From assembly GCA_030374765.1 (NCBI GenBank), contig JARGXX010000001.1, forward strand, positions 2,170,001-2,234,000: a stretch of DNA of 64,000 bases, given 5' to 3'. Origin of the DNA: Agarophyton chilense (Eukaryota; Rhodophyta; Florideophyceae; Gracilariales; Gracilariaceae). Of this stretch, positions 42,084 to 53,114 are shown piece by piece (position 1 is the first letter of the stretch; the number at the start of each line of letters is the position of its first letter). The notes below the pieces were generated by a model. That model was not told the origin of the DNA. It searched no databases and saw only the letters and a list, made by a program, of their open reading frames with translations. The position numbers and the translations under genes are program-made.

Positions 42084-44576
42084 TCACGCCCAGGTTTCAT
42101 TTCGTACTTGATTGGACTTCAAAATGTCAGTCAAACTCCCCGCTACACGTTCAACAATGAAATGGGATATGTTACGTAGAGGACCACATTCCTGTAACAT
42201 TTCCGGAAAGTGGAGAATGGCATGCGTAGCAAGGGTAAGACAAAACACGGAAGAGGTACCGTTGTAGAAATAGTTCACAAACAATGAATGAGCTTGTACC
42301 ACCAGTTCTCTCAGTCGAAGTGTGTCGTCCTTTCTAGGTACCTTGTTGAAAAGAGTATGCGTAATTTTGAACGTCAAACTCCATATAGCGGTCAGCCTTG
42401 CATCGATCGAGCTGTAGTTAAATAGGGAAGGTCCATAAAACAGTGCCCAATTCTGGAAGTTCTCCGCCGTAAACCCCCCAATGTACTTGAACGATTCCGG
42501 AGGACGCCCCCATATTTCCGGAACTGCTCTGGAACCAGACGAAAGCGCCTCTTAAATACTCTGGGTGACGCCCCCATATTTCCGGAACTCTCCTGTAACC
42601 AGACGAAAGCGCCTCGTTAATACTCTGGATAACGCCGTCCTCAACGACGAAAGTGTGTTTGCACGGGTCGCATTTTGGATGTGTACCAATGCTGAGAGCA
42701 ACCAAATGTTTTACCCAGCCTAAAAGCCACTGGTGCATATGATCATAGGGCGCACATTTAAATGTATCTAATTCAATATTTCCCAGTACTGGACGTCTCT
42801 TGATTCCTCTACTCTTCAAGATTCTTTCCTGCACATTTGTACTTGCAGATCTCTCCACCCGATTCCATGTTTGCATAAATTCATTTGCATTGCGAAACTG
42901 TGCACATTCTACCTCAATATAAGCTTCAGGTCTGCTCCTTGGTGAGACTCTATTGCGGCGTCTACTGTGCGTAGATTCAGGTAACATCCATAGACGATTT
43001 CCTCCGTGAGATGCTCTCCGAACTCTCTTGTAACATTTTCTTCAGGAAAACTCCGCATTATGACCCTTCGTGCCAAGCATTTTGCTGGCTGCAGGTCAGT
43101 CTGCTGTTGAGAATAGGAAGTAAACATAACTGGTCCTTAACTTCCCGTCGTTGCAGTACATCTTAACTCTTTTTTCCATATTTACAATGTCGTTGACTAG
43201 AAGCGATAAGAACAAGTCGAAGAGCTTAGTGTCGTGAGATCCGGTAACTAAGGCACACAACAAAACATCTGAAGCTTGGAATCGGTACTCCGGACTGTAG
43301 TTCAGAACGGTGAACAGCACAGGCCAGAGAGATTTTGTCATCTTTCGTCCCTTAAACACTTCAACACCGTCTGATGAGAATGTTAAGAAAACATATAACT
43401 CGTCGTCTTCGTTTTACGTGCACAGTTGCTCCATGTGTAAGTCTAGAAAGTATTTGCCGTCGTAGAAGTCCTAGAGATATAGATCATCGCTATTGGTTCC
43501 CAGTGCCGCGTTAAATTCATCTTTGCATCCCTTCCACAAGGCTCGGAAAGAATCTCGCTCTCTGCAAAGTGCCGCTATCTGCTCTGAAACCAGTCTGTAC
43601 CAATATCTTCTATGCATTATTACTGAGAGGTTGCATTTGCCATCCAGGCACCGAATTCTTTCAGTGTGCTTCTCAAAGCATGGTGCGTGTTCTTCCTTGC
43701 ATATTACCCCCAAATAGCATCGAACTCCAGATCTTCGCCTCACAAAATTCATAATGGCGTCGTAGCTAAACTTTGAACCTATAACCGCTGTTTGAAGCAA
43801 CCTTCGAGATTGATTCTCTGAAAGTCCACCGTACTCAATGATTGAAAGAACTTCCAGCAGCCTGTTTGTTTCAACCCGCTTCAGGGCATCGCTTCTTCTT
43901 TAAAGTGGCCTCGAACGAATTGTTACCCGACCAGCTTCCCATTGCCTTTTTCATTCACTTCCGACAACCACAGAGCATTGGTTTTCATCTGGCTGCCAAT
44001 CATACATAGAATCTTCTGCATCCGGAAAAGGGAATCCCATCTTTTCTTCCCGCTGATTTGCGCCGCTTGTGGTGCCCAAAACAGTTTATTGTACAATAAC
44101 AGGGACAGAAGACGTTGGGAAGTCGATACGTACATCCTCCCGACTTCCCGGATTCAAAGAATCGATGCAGACTGCGAAACGATCTCCAGATGTATCATTT
44201 GATGGCGCATTGATGATGTTTTCCTCTTCATCATGATCGAAATGACTACGATTCATTTCTGCATTAGGCCAGCCTCGAGTAAAAAACTCTTGCTCTTCCA
44301 GAACTTTATATGCTTCATGTGTGACTTCCAATGATTCAGGCTCAGAATGTTTCCGCTGGCTCTTATGCTTCTGAGTCTCTTCGTCGAGGGTCCAATTCGC
44401 ATTGCCCGTTTGTTGTAATATCCTTTTCAAAGATTCAGATCCACTGTCCAAAGATTCACTCCCCGAGCTGCTGCTGTAATGGACTTCTTGAGCAACAGCA
44501 CTCTTTCCGGCCACGTAGGCTTCAATTGCTCTGGAACCTGCATTTTGCCGAAATCGTCTTCTCGCTGCCATATTGA
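42084..44576 (-). mobile_element. CACTA/Tnp2-like transposase remnant
   Basis: Minus-strand frames at 44571-44086, 44135-43923, 43800-43471, 43359-43096, 43127-42909, 42987-42418 and 42377-42084 form one decayed gene in order. Features seen: an acidic Ser-rich N terminus; a Cys-rich part (RCYLGVICKEEHAPC, RCLDGKC); FKGRKMTKSLWPVLFTVLNYSPEYRF; APYDHMHQWLLGWVKHLVAL; and a C-terminal ECGPLRNISHFIVERVAGS. This order resembles Tnp2-type transposases of CACTA and related plant/fungal elements (WP..., D-x-MH..., H-x-GPL). There are at least six breaks between pieces. Element ends were not found. The assignment rests on motif resemblance. Confidence 0.5.
42503..42630. repeat. 64-bp tandem duplication
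   Basis: Two head-to-tail units, starting GACGCCCCCATATTTCCGGA at 42503 and 42567, differ at several bases. They lie within the Tnp2-like remnant and encode a repeated segment. Confidence 0.8.
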
Positions 44577-44923
44577 AAGCCCCAAATGAATTTGACTTTC
44601 AGTCGAGTGACATGAGAAAGAATGATGAAACCGCAGCGTAGCGGCACTCATTCTTGTAATCGATGCGGTGATACCCAAGGCAGAAGAAAAGTTCCCGCCT
44701 TAAACGAAACGAAACTGTACGCGGCAAAATAGTATATATACCCACTGTCCACCCTAACTTCTCTCCTGGTTTCTATGCCATCGCGATCCGTCTATGCTGC
44801 TCTTCCCCATTGTGTACTGGCTTTCAAACGTGCTTTTCCCTCTTCCTGTTTCATATTCGTCGTATGCTTTCGTTATTCCATTGTTTGAGGTCACCATGTG
44901 TCCTCCAGGTCAGTAAAGTCAGT
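44577..44923. other. Spacer between transposase remnant and gag-like fragment
   Basis: Contains TATATATACCC near 44731 followed by a CT-rich stretch, resembling a plus-strand promoter and leader, but no substantial reading frame follows. Nothing else recognised. Confidence 0.4.
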
Positions 44924-45454
44924 CTAAACAGCAAAATGGGAGTGCAGATCTCTAGCCGACGGTCCAAATCCACAGTTGGTCATTAATAGGCAAGGAAGCC
45001 GTTTGAATCGCCTAGCAAATGCAATAGGAAGCTCCGAATGACGACGGGTGCACTTTTGTACGTCCTGCATCATCACGACGAGCCTTTTCACGTTTTCTGT
45101 CGGTGTATCTTCCGCCACCATTTGTAGTATAACATCAATCATTCGCGACTTGTCCGGGTCGTCCGCTGTAGGCTCAAACGTCAAGAAACCATCAGAAATG
45201 GAATGGTCGAGTAAATGGCGCCCAGACTCGTCAACAGCCAAATAGAGAGTGTCCCCTAGGGCATTCCATGTAGCAGTAGCATACTTGCAGCCTCCTTCAG
45301 CGATTCGTTTAACGACGCGTGCCCACGAGCGAGCTTTTCGGCGCCATTTGAACTTAATAGTATCACTTGTGAAGGGGGGTGGGTCGATCGGCTTCCTCGG
45401 AGTTACACCTACAGCTGGGCCCATTACTGTGGCGTGTGCGGATGTCAGTGCCAT
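44924..45454 (-). mobile_element. Retroelement gag-like fragment
   Basis: A 176-aa open frame with the character of an LTR-element gag N-terminal region (Trp-rich basic start, helical middle). No nucleocapsid zinc knuckle or pol follows. Family not assigned; a fossil fragment. Confidence 0.4.
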
Positions 45455-46069
45455 AGTATAATCTCTACAGGGAACCTTAGACGGCAGCAGCCGAGAGACG
45501 CAACGTCTCTGAGTAAAGTTTGACGACCAAGAATCTAATCCCCTTTGTCCTTTTCCTTTTTATCTTTCGTTCCCTCGATCCTCCCCTGCTTCCTCTGTTC
45601 TCCCCATTAAGTAGACTACTCTGTCTCTTTCGTGTCTCTTCTAGACTCTTACGTTTTTGCATTATACCGTTCTCTCGCCACGTCGCTTCCGCCTCTTCCA
45701 GGTTGTGTCTGCATTTTCAGCTGTCGCCTCTTATCGTGCCTCTAGTGCTATTCTAGCTCCTCCGATCCACTTTCCATGTGCTTCTCTTCATTCGGAGGAT
45801 CCCATTCTCAAATGCACTCTAAATGCTCTCTATCTGTTTTACCTCTGCCCTCTTGCCTTGCTCCTCTCTTCGTTGGCGCCTCATTATCAATTCCATAAGA
45901 CCTCCTGTTCTTGCAATGTTCATGCGTATACTGGATGCCTTTGCACGTGCCCTACCCGGCGGTCATTTTTCTTTCTGGAATCTCACAACTGTACATCACC
46001 GGGACATGGTGATGCAGACAAATACATCTAGAGTACATCTTCTGTATATTATACGGATGTCAAGGTGCA
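45455..46069. other. Pyrimidine-rich region, possible LTR or leader
   Basis: CT-rich on the plus strand and without a credible gene. GAGACGCAACGTCTC at about 45494-45508 is a small hairpin at its left edge. It may be the long terminal or leader part of the gag-like element, but paired copies were not found in the window. Confidence 0.35.
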
Positions 46070-46473
46070 TCACTGGGTCATCTGGGTCGCGATGTAGTTG
46101 CGAAAGGCCACCCTGTTCTCTCCAAGCGGTCTGTCGGCGAACAACACCGAGTCCAAGTGATTTTCGAGCTGTATCAAATCGAGCACTGACCCCATAGCCC
46201 TCACGTCGCCCAGGTCCCACGTCCTCGAAAGGGCGTCGGCGAATCGGATCACTACCGAGGGCAGCCATCTCGACTCGATGCGCACCCTTACCACGCGCAA
46301 AAGGACCTCGAGATTGCGGAGCTCCACTATCATGGGCCTGGACGCCGAGACCATTGCGTTGATTGCATGCGACACTGCTTGGTTGTCCTCGTCCAGCAAG
46401 GTCTTCTTGGTGCGCGGCTTTAACACGAAGTCGGAGAAAGGACGATGGAGCAGGAGGCGGACAGCGCGTAGCT
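46070..46473 (-). mobile_element. Old retroelement RNase H fragment, left of the copia insertion
   Basis: The minus-strand frame has EDNQAVSHAIN, WLPS and FADALSRTWD, the pattern of the RNase H of DIRS/Ngaro-like and related elements. The matching flank is at 51097-51540 on the other side of the copia element. It is broken and older than the insertion. Confidence 0.45.
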
Positions 46474-46561
46474 TGTGAGAGGAAGACTCTACCCGGACCT
46501 TTACTTCGAGCTCTTCTTTGCTTTCCCTAAATACTGGCTATTTCTACTGTAATGTTTGACA
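46474..46561 (-). repeat. 3' LTR of the copia element (88 bp)
   Basis: On the plus strand it starts TGTGAGAGG and ends GTTTGACA (TG...CA). It matches 51004-51091 with one difference near the middle. Confidence 0.88.
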
Positions 46562-49500
46562 TCCGAAAAATGCGGCGCATCAAGATGTTGGTCATGATGA
46601 TGTTTGACAGTCCCCGGTTGATGCGTCGCATTTTTGTTCGGGTTGGGGTGTACTTGGAGCAGGTCTCGTAGTTTCCTGAATCTGTCTCAGTGGAGGGGTT
46701 TCGTGAGTATGTCGGCGGTCATCTCTGCGGTTGGGATTCTGTGTAGGTCGATTGCGTTCTCTGCGATGTGGTGTTGGAGATGATGATGTCGAAGATCTAT
46801 GTATTTCCGTCGTTTGGTTGGAGCTTGATTCTCGGCAATCTGGAAGGCTGATTGATTGTCTATAAAGTGCGGCATGGGGTTTTCGTTCATCAGGTGTGTT
46901 GCTCGGAGGAGATTTCTAAGCCATTGCGTGTGTTGGGTGGCACTGGATGCCGCTATATATTCTGCCTCCGTCGTCGAGAGGGCAACGATGTTCTGTTGTT
47001 TGGAAAGCCATGATATGGGTGTGCCGTTGACGGAGTGAAGTGTTCCTGTGATTGATCGTCGGTTGTTCTCGTTTACGAAGTCCGCGTCGCTAAACACTGT
47101 GAGCGGGGTTCGAGTGATGTGTTTGGAATTGTATCGCAGCCCGTGGGTTTTGGTGCCCTTCAGATATCTTAGGAGCGTCTTCAATGCTTGCCAATGGTGC
47201 GCTTGGGGGTGTGCCATGTGTTTTGCCAGTCTATTGGTGGCGTAAGTAATGTCTGGGCGAGTGCTGTCTGTTATGTACCTGATTTCTCCCAAGATCTGGC
47301 GGTATCTGGCGGCTTGTTCTTCTGGTAGTGGTTCTGTTTCGGGTAGCTGATCTAACGCTTTTTTATTGTTGTATGGTGTTGCAGCTGGGTTGCAGGAGCT
47401 CATTTTTGTCTGCGCAAGGAGGGCCTCGATGGCATCCGGTTTTGCTATGTGCACCGAACCATCGTCGCCGTATGTTATGGTCCAGTTTAAGAAGCGAGTG
47501 TGTCTCCCTAGTCTTTTGATTTTGTATTTCGTGAGGAGTTCTTTGTAGAGCGTGTTGATGAGATCCTGGGTTGAGGCTAGTACTAAAAAGTCTTCAATGG
47601 TGGTACTGACTAATGTGACTCCGTCTGAATTGTGGCGGGCGTAAAGGCTTGGGTCGTGTTCGGAGGGTGTGAAGTTCAAGTGGATGAGAAACGACTTTAG
47701 TCCGTGATTGTTATAGAATGCCGCCGGCGGGGATCCGTATAAATTGCCCAAGAGTTGCCCATATTTGCTGTTATGGGCGTAGCTACCGCTGAAACGTTGC
47801 ATCTGCCTCACGTAGACTGGACGGGTGTGTTGGTATTTTTCATGCAAGTATGCTGATGTGATGTCGAAGTGCTCTAATGGCATGTTGTGGCGTGCGTGTA
47901 AGGCGATTAACATCCGCTGGGTGGTGCGGTCGGCGGTGTAAGTGGTGATATGCTTTGGATCGAAGTGGAGGCCAGGTTTCATGAGATTGCCTCGGAGGTT
48001 GCATCTGTCTTTCCGTTGGACGATGTGCCCCTCTGCTGAACGTTTGTAACGATACAACATCATGAGGGGGATGATAGCTTCTTTGGGTGGTGTGAATGTA
48101 TTTGGGAGCCATTTGATGCTGTTGTGTTGGTCTAAGTTGTTCAATTCACGATCATGTGCTTCTTGCCATTGCGCTGCGTCCGGATATTCTCGGGCTTGTG
48201 TCAGGTTGGCTGGGGGGGTGTATTGATTCGGATTTCCGTGGGGAGGTGTGGTCGCGGTAGGGTCCTGGCCTTGAACGCTGATGTGGTGGTGGCTGTGGGG
48301 TCCTTGTATTTGTGGTATGGATGAAAGTCCTTGGTTCGTATGCTCTGGTATTGGTGTGTCTTGAGATTGAGTACCACGATGTGTTTGTGCGATATTGGGT
48401 ACATGTTCCGGACCGGATCTGCTCTTGGATTTAGTTTGCTCTTGGGGGCATATATTGGTATTGTGCCGAGCTCCCCAAAGATGAATAGTGATTGTGGTGG
48501 TGGTGGGACCCCGTACCATAGGTTCAATGGTGATGTGTTAATTGCGACATGATGGAGGAGATTATACTTGTACACCGTGTCGCGGGCGGCATCTTCCTAG
48601 TATTCATCGGGGAGTTTGGCGGTTTGTAAGAGCGCTCGTACCGAGTTCATAATTGTTCTGTTTAGCCTTTCAGCGATTGAGTTTTCTTGCGGTTGATGCG
48701 GGGTGCGGAGGTGAAGTTGCACCTTGTGCTGTTGGTATATTTGTTGCATAGTTGATGATGTATACTCTTTGGCGTTGTCCGCACGGAAGTATGTCAGCGG
48801 GTGTTTCATTTTATGGCGTATGTGTTCGAGTGTTTGGCTGATGTAGGTGGGAATGTCCTTGCGGTCTTTGACGAAATGGGCAAATGTAAAGCGACTTCGC
48901 GCACAGGTGATCAGGAGTATGTGGTTGTGTCCATGCTTGGACGTTGGATTGATTGGTCCACAAGTGTCTGAGCTGACGTATGCTCCCACCTGATATGTGT
49001 GGCTTGTTGGTTTGTGTAGTGCCGGGGCTAGTTGGGCGTGATGACATGCACTGCAGGAGAGTTTGATGTCTGTCGGGAAGGGTGTCGGCATTGTGGGGAG
49101 TAGTCTTTGTTTGGCGGTTAGTGCTAGTTTCCATGGGTGAGCGTGATTCATGCGTATGTGCCAGTTGTGAGCCAGCAAGTGATCGTTTGACTGCTGTTTA
49201 TGCTTTCTGGGGTTGGATAGGAGGTGAAGCGAGTAGGTGGTTGTTTTGGGTTGTGCAGCAGGGTTGGTGGGGCGTGCTGCTTGTTGCAATGAAGATGCTG
49301 GCTTGCTCGCTTTGGTTTTGGTTGGTCGTTTCTGGGCTACGGTAGATGTGGGGGGTTTGGTTTTGCTTGTTGCCCGTGATTTAAGTGGTAATGTTCGGGC
49401 TGTGTGCGCCTGGTTTTGATCTACGAGTGTGCCCTTAACTTGGTATTGCGAGTTAATCCACGGAGCTTGTGCTAGTATTTGGGGCGGGCGGTGATGGGTG

Positions 49501-50989
49501 TCTATGATGTATCCCATGTGTGGTGTGAAGGCTACTAGGCCACAATTTTTTGTGAGATCATGGACTGAGAGTAGGTTTTGTTGTATGTGTTTGTTGGCCA
49601 CTGCCCTGGTTTGAATGACTTGTTCAGTCTTGTTGGGGATAATCTGGATCGTCACATGATGCGTGCACATTGTCTGGGAGTTGGTCGCAGTGGTGGTCAG
49701 TGTGGGATGTTTGAGTTTCGTCATTGCGGAAGTTGGTCATGCGATATGGGAGGGTGTCGCCGCTATCGAGGATGAACGTACTTTGGGTTCCATTTCCGGA
49801 TTTCGTCTCTTCCCTGTGTGAGGCATTGTACGGCATTGATGCAGAGGCTGTCCCATACTGCTGCTGATAGGCTGGGGGCGGGCCATAGGTATGTGGCGGT
49901 GGTGGCGTTTGGGTGTGTGCCATCTGGGCTTGTGTTTTTGGCTGATATTTGGGATGCCTGCGATCTTGACACTCTTCGTCAATGTGCATCGATGGGATTC
50001 CGAGGCTGTTATGGAATTTGCACGGTGAGTACCCTGGGGGTAGGCGTCTTGAAGTGTATGCCGTTCTGCGATATGTGCGATACGGGCGGCGGAATTGGTT
50101 TCTGCTCCTGGCGTAGTAGTCCCCGGTGCTTCTTTGGGGCCCGTAGTCCCCGGGGAACGTTTTGGGTGGTGAAGATTGGGAAGTGGGGGCGTGCGAGGGT
50201 TGATACAATGAATGAAGTTGTTTGAAGCTGATGAGAAAAGCTTTGATCGTGGTTGGTTTTTGTAACAAGATGGGTGCAATGATAGGAGTGAGGGCTGTGT
50301 TCTTTTTGAGTCCGTTGATTATGAAGTCGACAGTTGTCTCTTCTTGTTTGATGTTGGGATAGCGTGCCGCTATCATTCTCTGTCGAAGGTCGGTGTGCGC
50401 TTTGATATAATTGTCAATGGTGGTGTCCTGGGTGTAAGTGATACTTTTGGCTTCGGTTTTCAAGAACTTGTGGTCGTCTTTCGTAGCTTGGTCGATGTGA
50501 GATATAATGTCGGTGACGAGGTCGTGTGGTGTGGGTCGGTCTTCCGGAACTAGTAAGAGTCCGAGGATGTCGGATGGTACGCTGCTCAGTATGGCGGAGA
50601 GTAATTTGGACTTGTTCTGTGTGTGTCACTTGAGATCTGCTGGATCTGTTGGAAGAGAAGGATTGCTTGAAAGATGTTCTGTGGCGTCGATTGTTGTTGC
50701 CTATGTTTCAAGAGCGAGATACCATGGTGCATAATTGGCTTTGTGTAGTTCTGGGAGCCTGGGTTGTCTTTCGTGCTCCATTGTGTAATGTTGTGTTGTG
50801 TCTTTTTGTTGATGTGTGTCGTTTGCTTCTTGTGTGGCGTTCCTGTATAGTTCGTTGATGTGTTCTGCGTGCTGCCGTCTTTGACGGCGGAGGAGTCGGG
50901 GATCTGGAGAATTCGTGTTGCGTTGTATGGTATGCGGGTTTTTTATGTGTGTGAGATTTAGGGGTGTGTGGGTTTGCCGCAGCGGGTGC

Positions 50990-51003
50990 GTGGGCGCATA
51001 ACC
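50990..51003 (-). promoter_or_regulatory. Primer-binding site, half-tRNA type
   Basis: Directly after the 5' LTR the minus strand reads GGTTATGCGCCCAC. Drosophila copia uses GGTTATGGGCCCA-type sequence, complementary to the anticodon arm of initiator tRNA-Met, and is primed by a tRNA half. The same mode is inferred here. Confidence 0.55.
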
Positions 51004-51091
51004 TGTGAGAGGAAGACTCTACCCGGACCTTTACTTCGAGCTCTTCTTTGCTTTCCCTAAATACTGGTTATTTCTACTGTAATGTTTGACA
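51004..51091 (-). repeat. 5' LTR of the copia element (88 bp)
   Basis: Partner of 46474-46561, followed by the target duplication TAGCT at 51092-51096. Confidence 0.88.
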
Positions 51092-51096
51092 TAGCT

Positions 51097-51540
51097 CCCC
51101 CAAGGTGATCGAATGCGCTCTGTCCTCTGCAGTCCAGAACCTGCGACCCTCCCACAAACCCCGCGACTCGGGCCCTCGGTCCAACCCGAGCGTGCCCCCG
51201 TACCCTACATCTTTTGCCTCGCTGTGCATCGTGAGGTCCGGGGGCGTGCGCACGAGGTACCTCCCCTCTCCCCTTGTGAGCAAACGCCAGAATGCCAGAT
51301 AGCGCAGTGACTGGCGGCAGGGCCTCACTGTTTCCGTATCGGTGCGGAGGTTGGACGCCGCTGGCTTGTCCCTTCCGCCTTGAGTGCCAGAAGTCGAGCG
51401 CTGGGGCGCGGAGGAAGGGCTGCGTCGGGAAGAGGATCCGTCGCTTCGGGCGACGTCCTCCGCTCCGCTTGGCTTCTCCTCGCTGCACTGCGGACTTTGC
51501 CCTCGCTCCTCCTCCTCTTCATTGCGCGACGCTAGCTACA
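51097..51540 (-). mobile_element. Old retroelement RT/RNase H fragment, right of the copia insertion
   Basis: The minus-strand frame has TMHSEAKDVGYGGTLG and WTAEDRAHSITL, typical of the start of a retroelement RNase H that uses a DASxxGWG-like strand. It ends at the copia target site, so the copia element landed inside this RNase H region. The family is probably DIRS/Ngaro-like; broken. Confidence 0.5.
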
Positions 51541-51599
51541 TGTCGACGTACAGCGCTGGGTGTAGAAGCGCGGTATCGTAATCCCGAGGCCGAGCGACA

Positions 51600-52534
51600 C
51601 ACATACCCCTCACAAGTGTGCCAGCAGCCGGCGCGGCACCAGCCGCCGGTTCCGTTGTGCGAACAACAGCAACTTCTTAGCGATCCGCCGCACCCGCTGC
51701 ACGTTATTATCCGAGATGAACACCTTCATCGCCTCCGTGTCCACGACCACGTCCAGATGCTCGACCCGCGTCGCGCCCTCCCTGCACCCTTTCGTCTCGT
51801 GCCGCGTCACTCCCAGCCACTCCATCAGTCCACCAATCACTTGCCCTGCGCAGGTGCAGTGCTTTTTCGTTGCAACGGCCCCCGTCGGCGATGGCACCAG
51901 CAAAAAGTCTATGCGACAGGACTGTGCCAAGTGCATGAAACGACGCGTTAGTATGTGCCTCACAGGGCTTCGTTAATTCTGGGTACCTCAGCACAGGCGG
52001 CGACTTCATGACCTGCTTCAGAGTCATAAATGCCTGCTCTGCGTCTTCATTCCCCTTGAAGGTGATATCTGTTGACATCAACTCGTGCAGTGGTGCCGCG
52101 ATGGTAGAGAAATACTTAGCGGAACTACGGTAGAACGAGGCCATCCCCAAAAACCCGCAAAAGGCTCTGCGGCTCCTTGGACACTTGGCTTCCAAGATCT
52201 TCGCGATCTTTGCCAGGTACCTGTGAACACCCTCCTCGTTGACGATGTGGCCCAACATGTCTTCCTCCTGGACAGCAAAGAAGCACTTACTGAGCTTAAG
52301 CTTTTGGTTCATGCTGCAGAGTCTCTCGCATACCTTCGTCAGATGTCCCATGTGTTCCGCCGTCGTCTTTGACTTGATGACGACATTATCGACGTAAATG
52401 CACACGAAGTTTATGTCCTCAAACAGCTCGTTGGCCATTCGCAGGAAAGTGGCAGGAGCATTCATCAGCCCGACAGGCATGACAATAAACTCGAAAGATT
52501 CGTACTTGCACCAGTAATTGTACGGAACCACCAA
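51600..52534 (-). mobile_element. Ty3/gypsy reverse transcriptase-RNase H fragment
   Basis: The minus-strand frame has YESFEFIVMPVGLMNAPATFLRMAN, then a Y-V-D type active-site strand, LSKCFFAVQEEDMLGHIVNEEGV and FCGFLGMASFYR, the classic order of Ty3/gypsy RT, thumb and tether, followed by an RNase H start (PPVLRYPELTKPCEAHTNAS). Truncated at both ends and broken; a fossil fragment. Confidence 0.75.
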
Positions 52535-53110
52535 AAGTAATCATTGCACAACTGTGAACAGTGGAACGGTAGGAAAGCCAAGTCTCAGAGCGGGAGGATA
52601 TCCGAAGGATACGTTCGTTCTACGCGTTAAGTTCCACTAAAAAGTTGTGCTGCGCTACATCGTATAGTGGTACACATATGTACCAATATTGGCCCGCTGC
52701 CGAGGAAGTAGTGGAACACCAACTGACGTGAGGTGGTTCGGTATAGGGGAAATAATGGGACGCTGCTTCGAAATGTCGGTTGTCTGCTGGCATATAATGG
52801 TGTGGTATTTTGGTACTGGTGGTTCGATATACGCGAAGACTGGCGAGATGATCAAAGTTCGTGGTCCCTTTTGAACCCTAGCAATGTTGTGCAAGGGAAT
52901 TCACTGGTGCGGTAATTCGGAAAACAATGGTATATACTTTTAATGCTGTGGTTCCCTATTATACGGAACCAATGTAATTCATTCATTGCGCTAGAAGCAA
53001 CTTTGTGTATATTAGTGCCCTAAAATAGCACGCAATCACTACCCTAGCTCATGATATAGGAATCCGCAACAAACCAAAACATCGTCACGGAGAATTGCGA
53101 TCGCCCCCTC
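52535..53110. other. Spacer with degenerate short repeats
   Basis: Recurring words such as ATAATGG, GTGGTTC and GGTACA spaced at about 20-40 bp (52640-52960) suggest a degenerate tandem structure. No gene recognised. Confidence 0.35.
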
Positions 53111-53114
53111 GTGC

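Larger units (their letters stand above)
46474..51091 (-). mobile_element. Ty1/copia LTR retrotransposon, nearly whole, with 88-bp LTRs
   Basis: Full element of 4618 bp on the minus strand, bounded by identical-type LTRs and the 5-bp duplication TAGCT (46469-46473 and 51092-51096). Order on the minus strand: 5' LTR, primer-binding site, gag (about 50.6-49.6 kb), integrase with GPI and DNAKEYTS (about 49.5-48.6 kb), reverse transcriptase and RNase H with STTEAEYIAAS and ADILTKPLH (about 48.5-46.69 kb), 3' LTR. The gag-integrase-RT order defines Ty1/copia. The LTRs differ at one visible base of 88, so insertion is recent. It looks close to whole, with a few (about two to four) interruptions of the long frame. 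Confidence 0.9.

Noticed and set aside
48331-50225. Plus-strand frames rich in Val, Trp and Cys
   Set aside because: Antisense of the copia element, whose integrase and RT on the minus strand are unmistakable.
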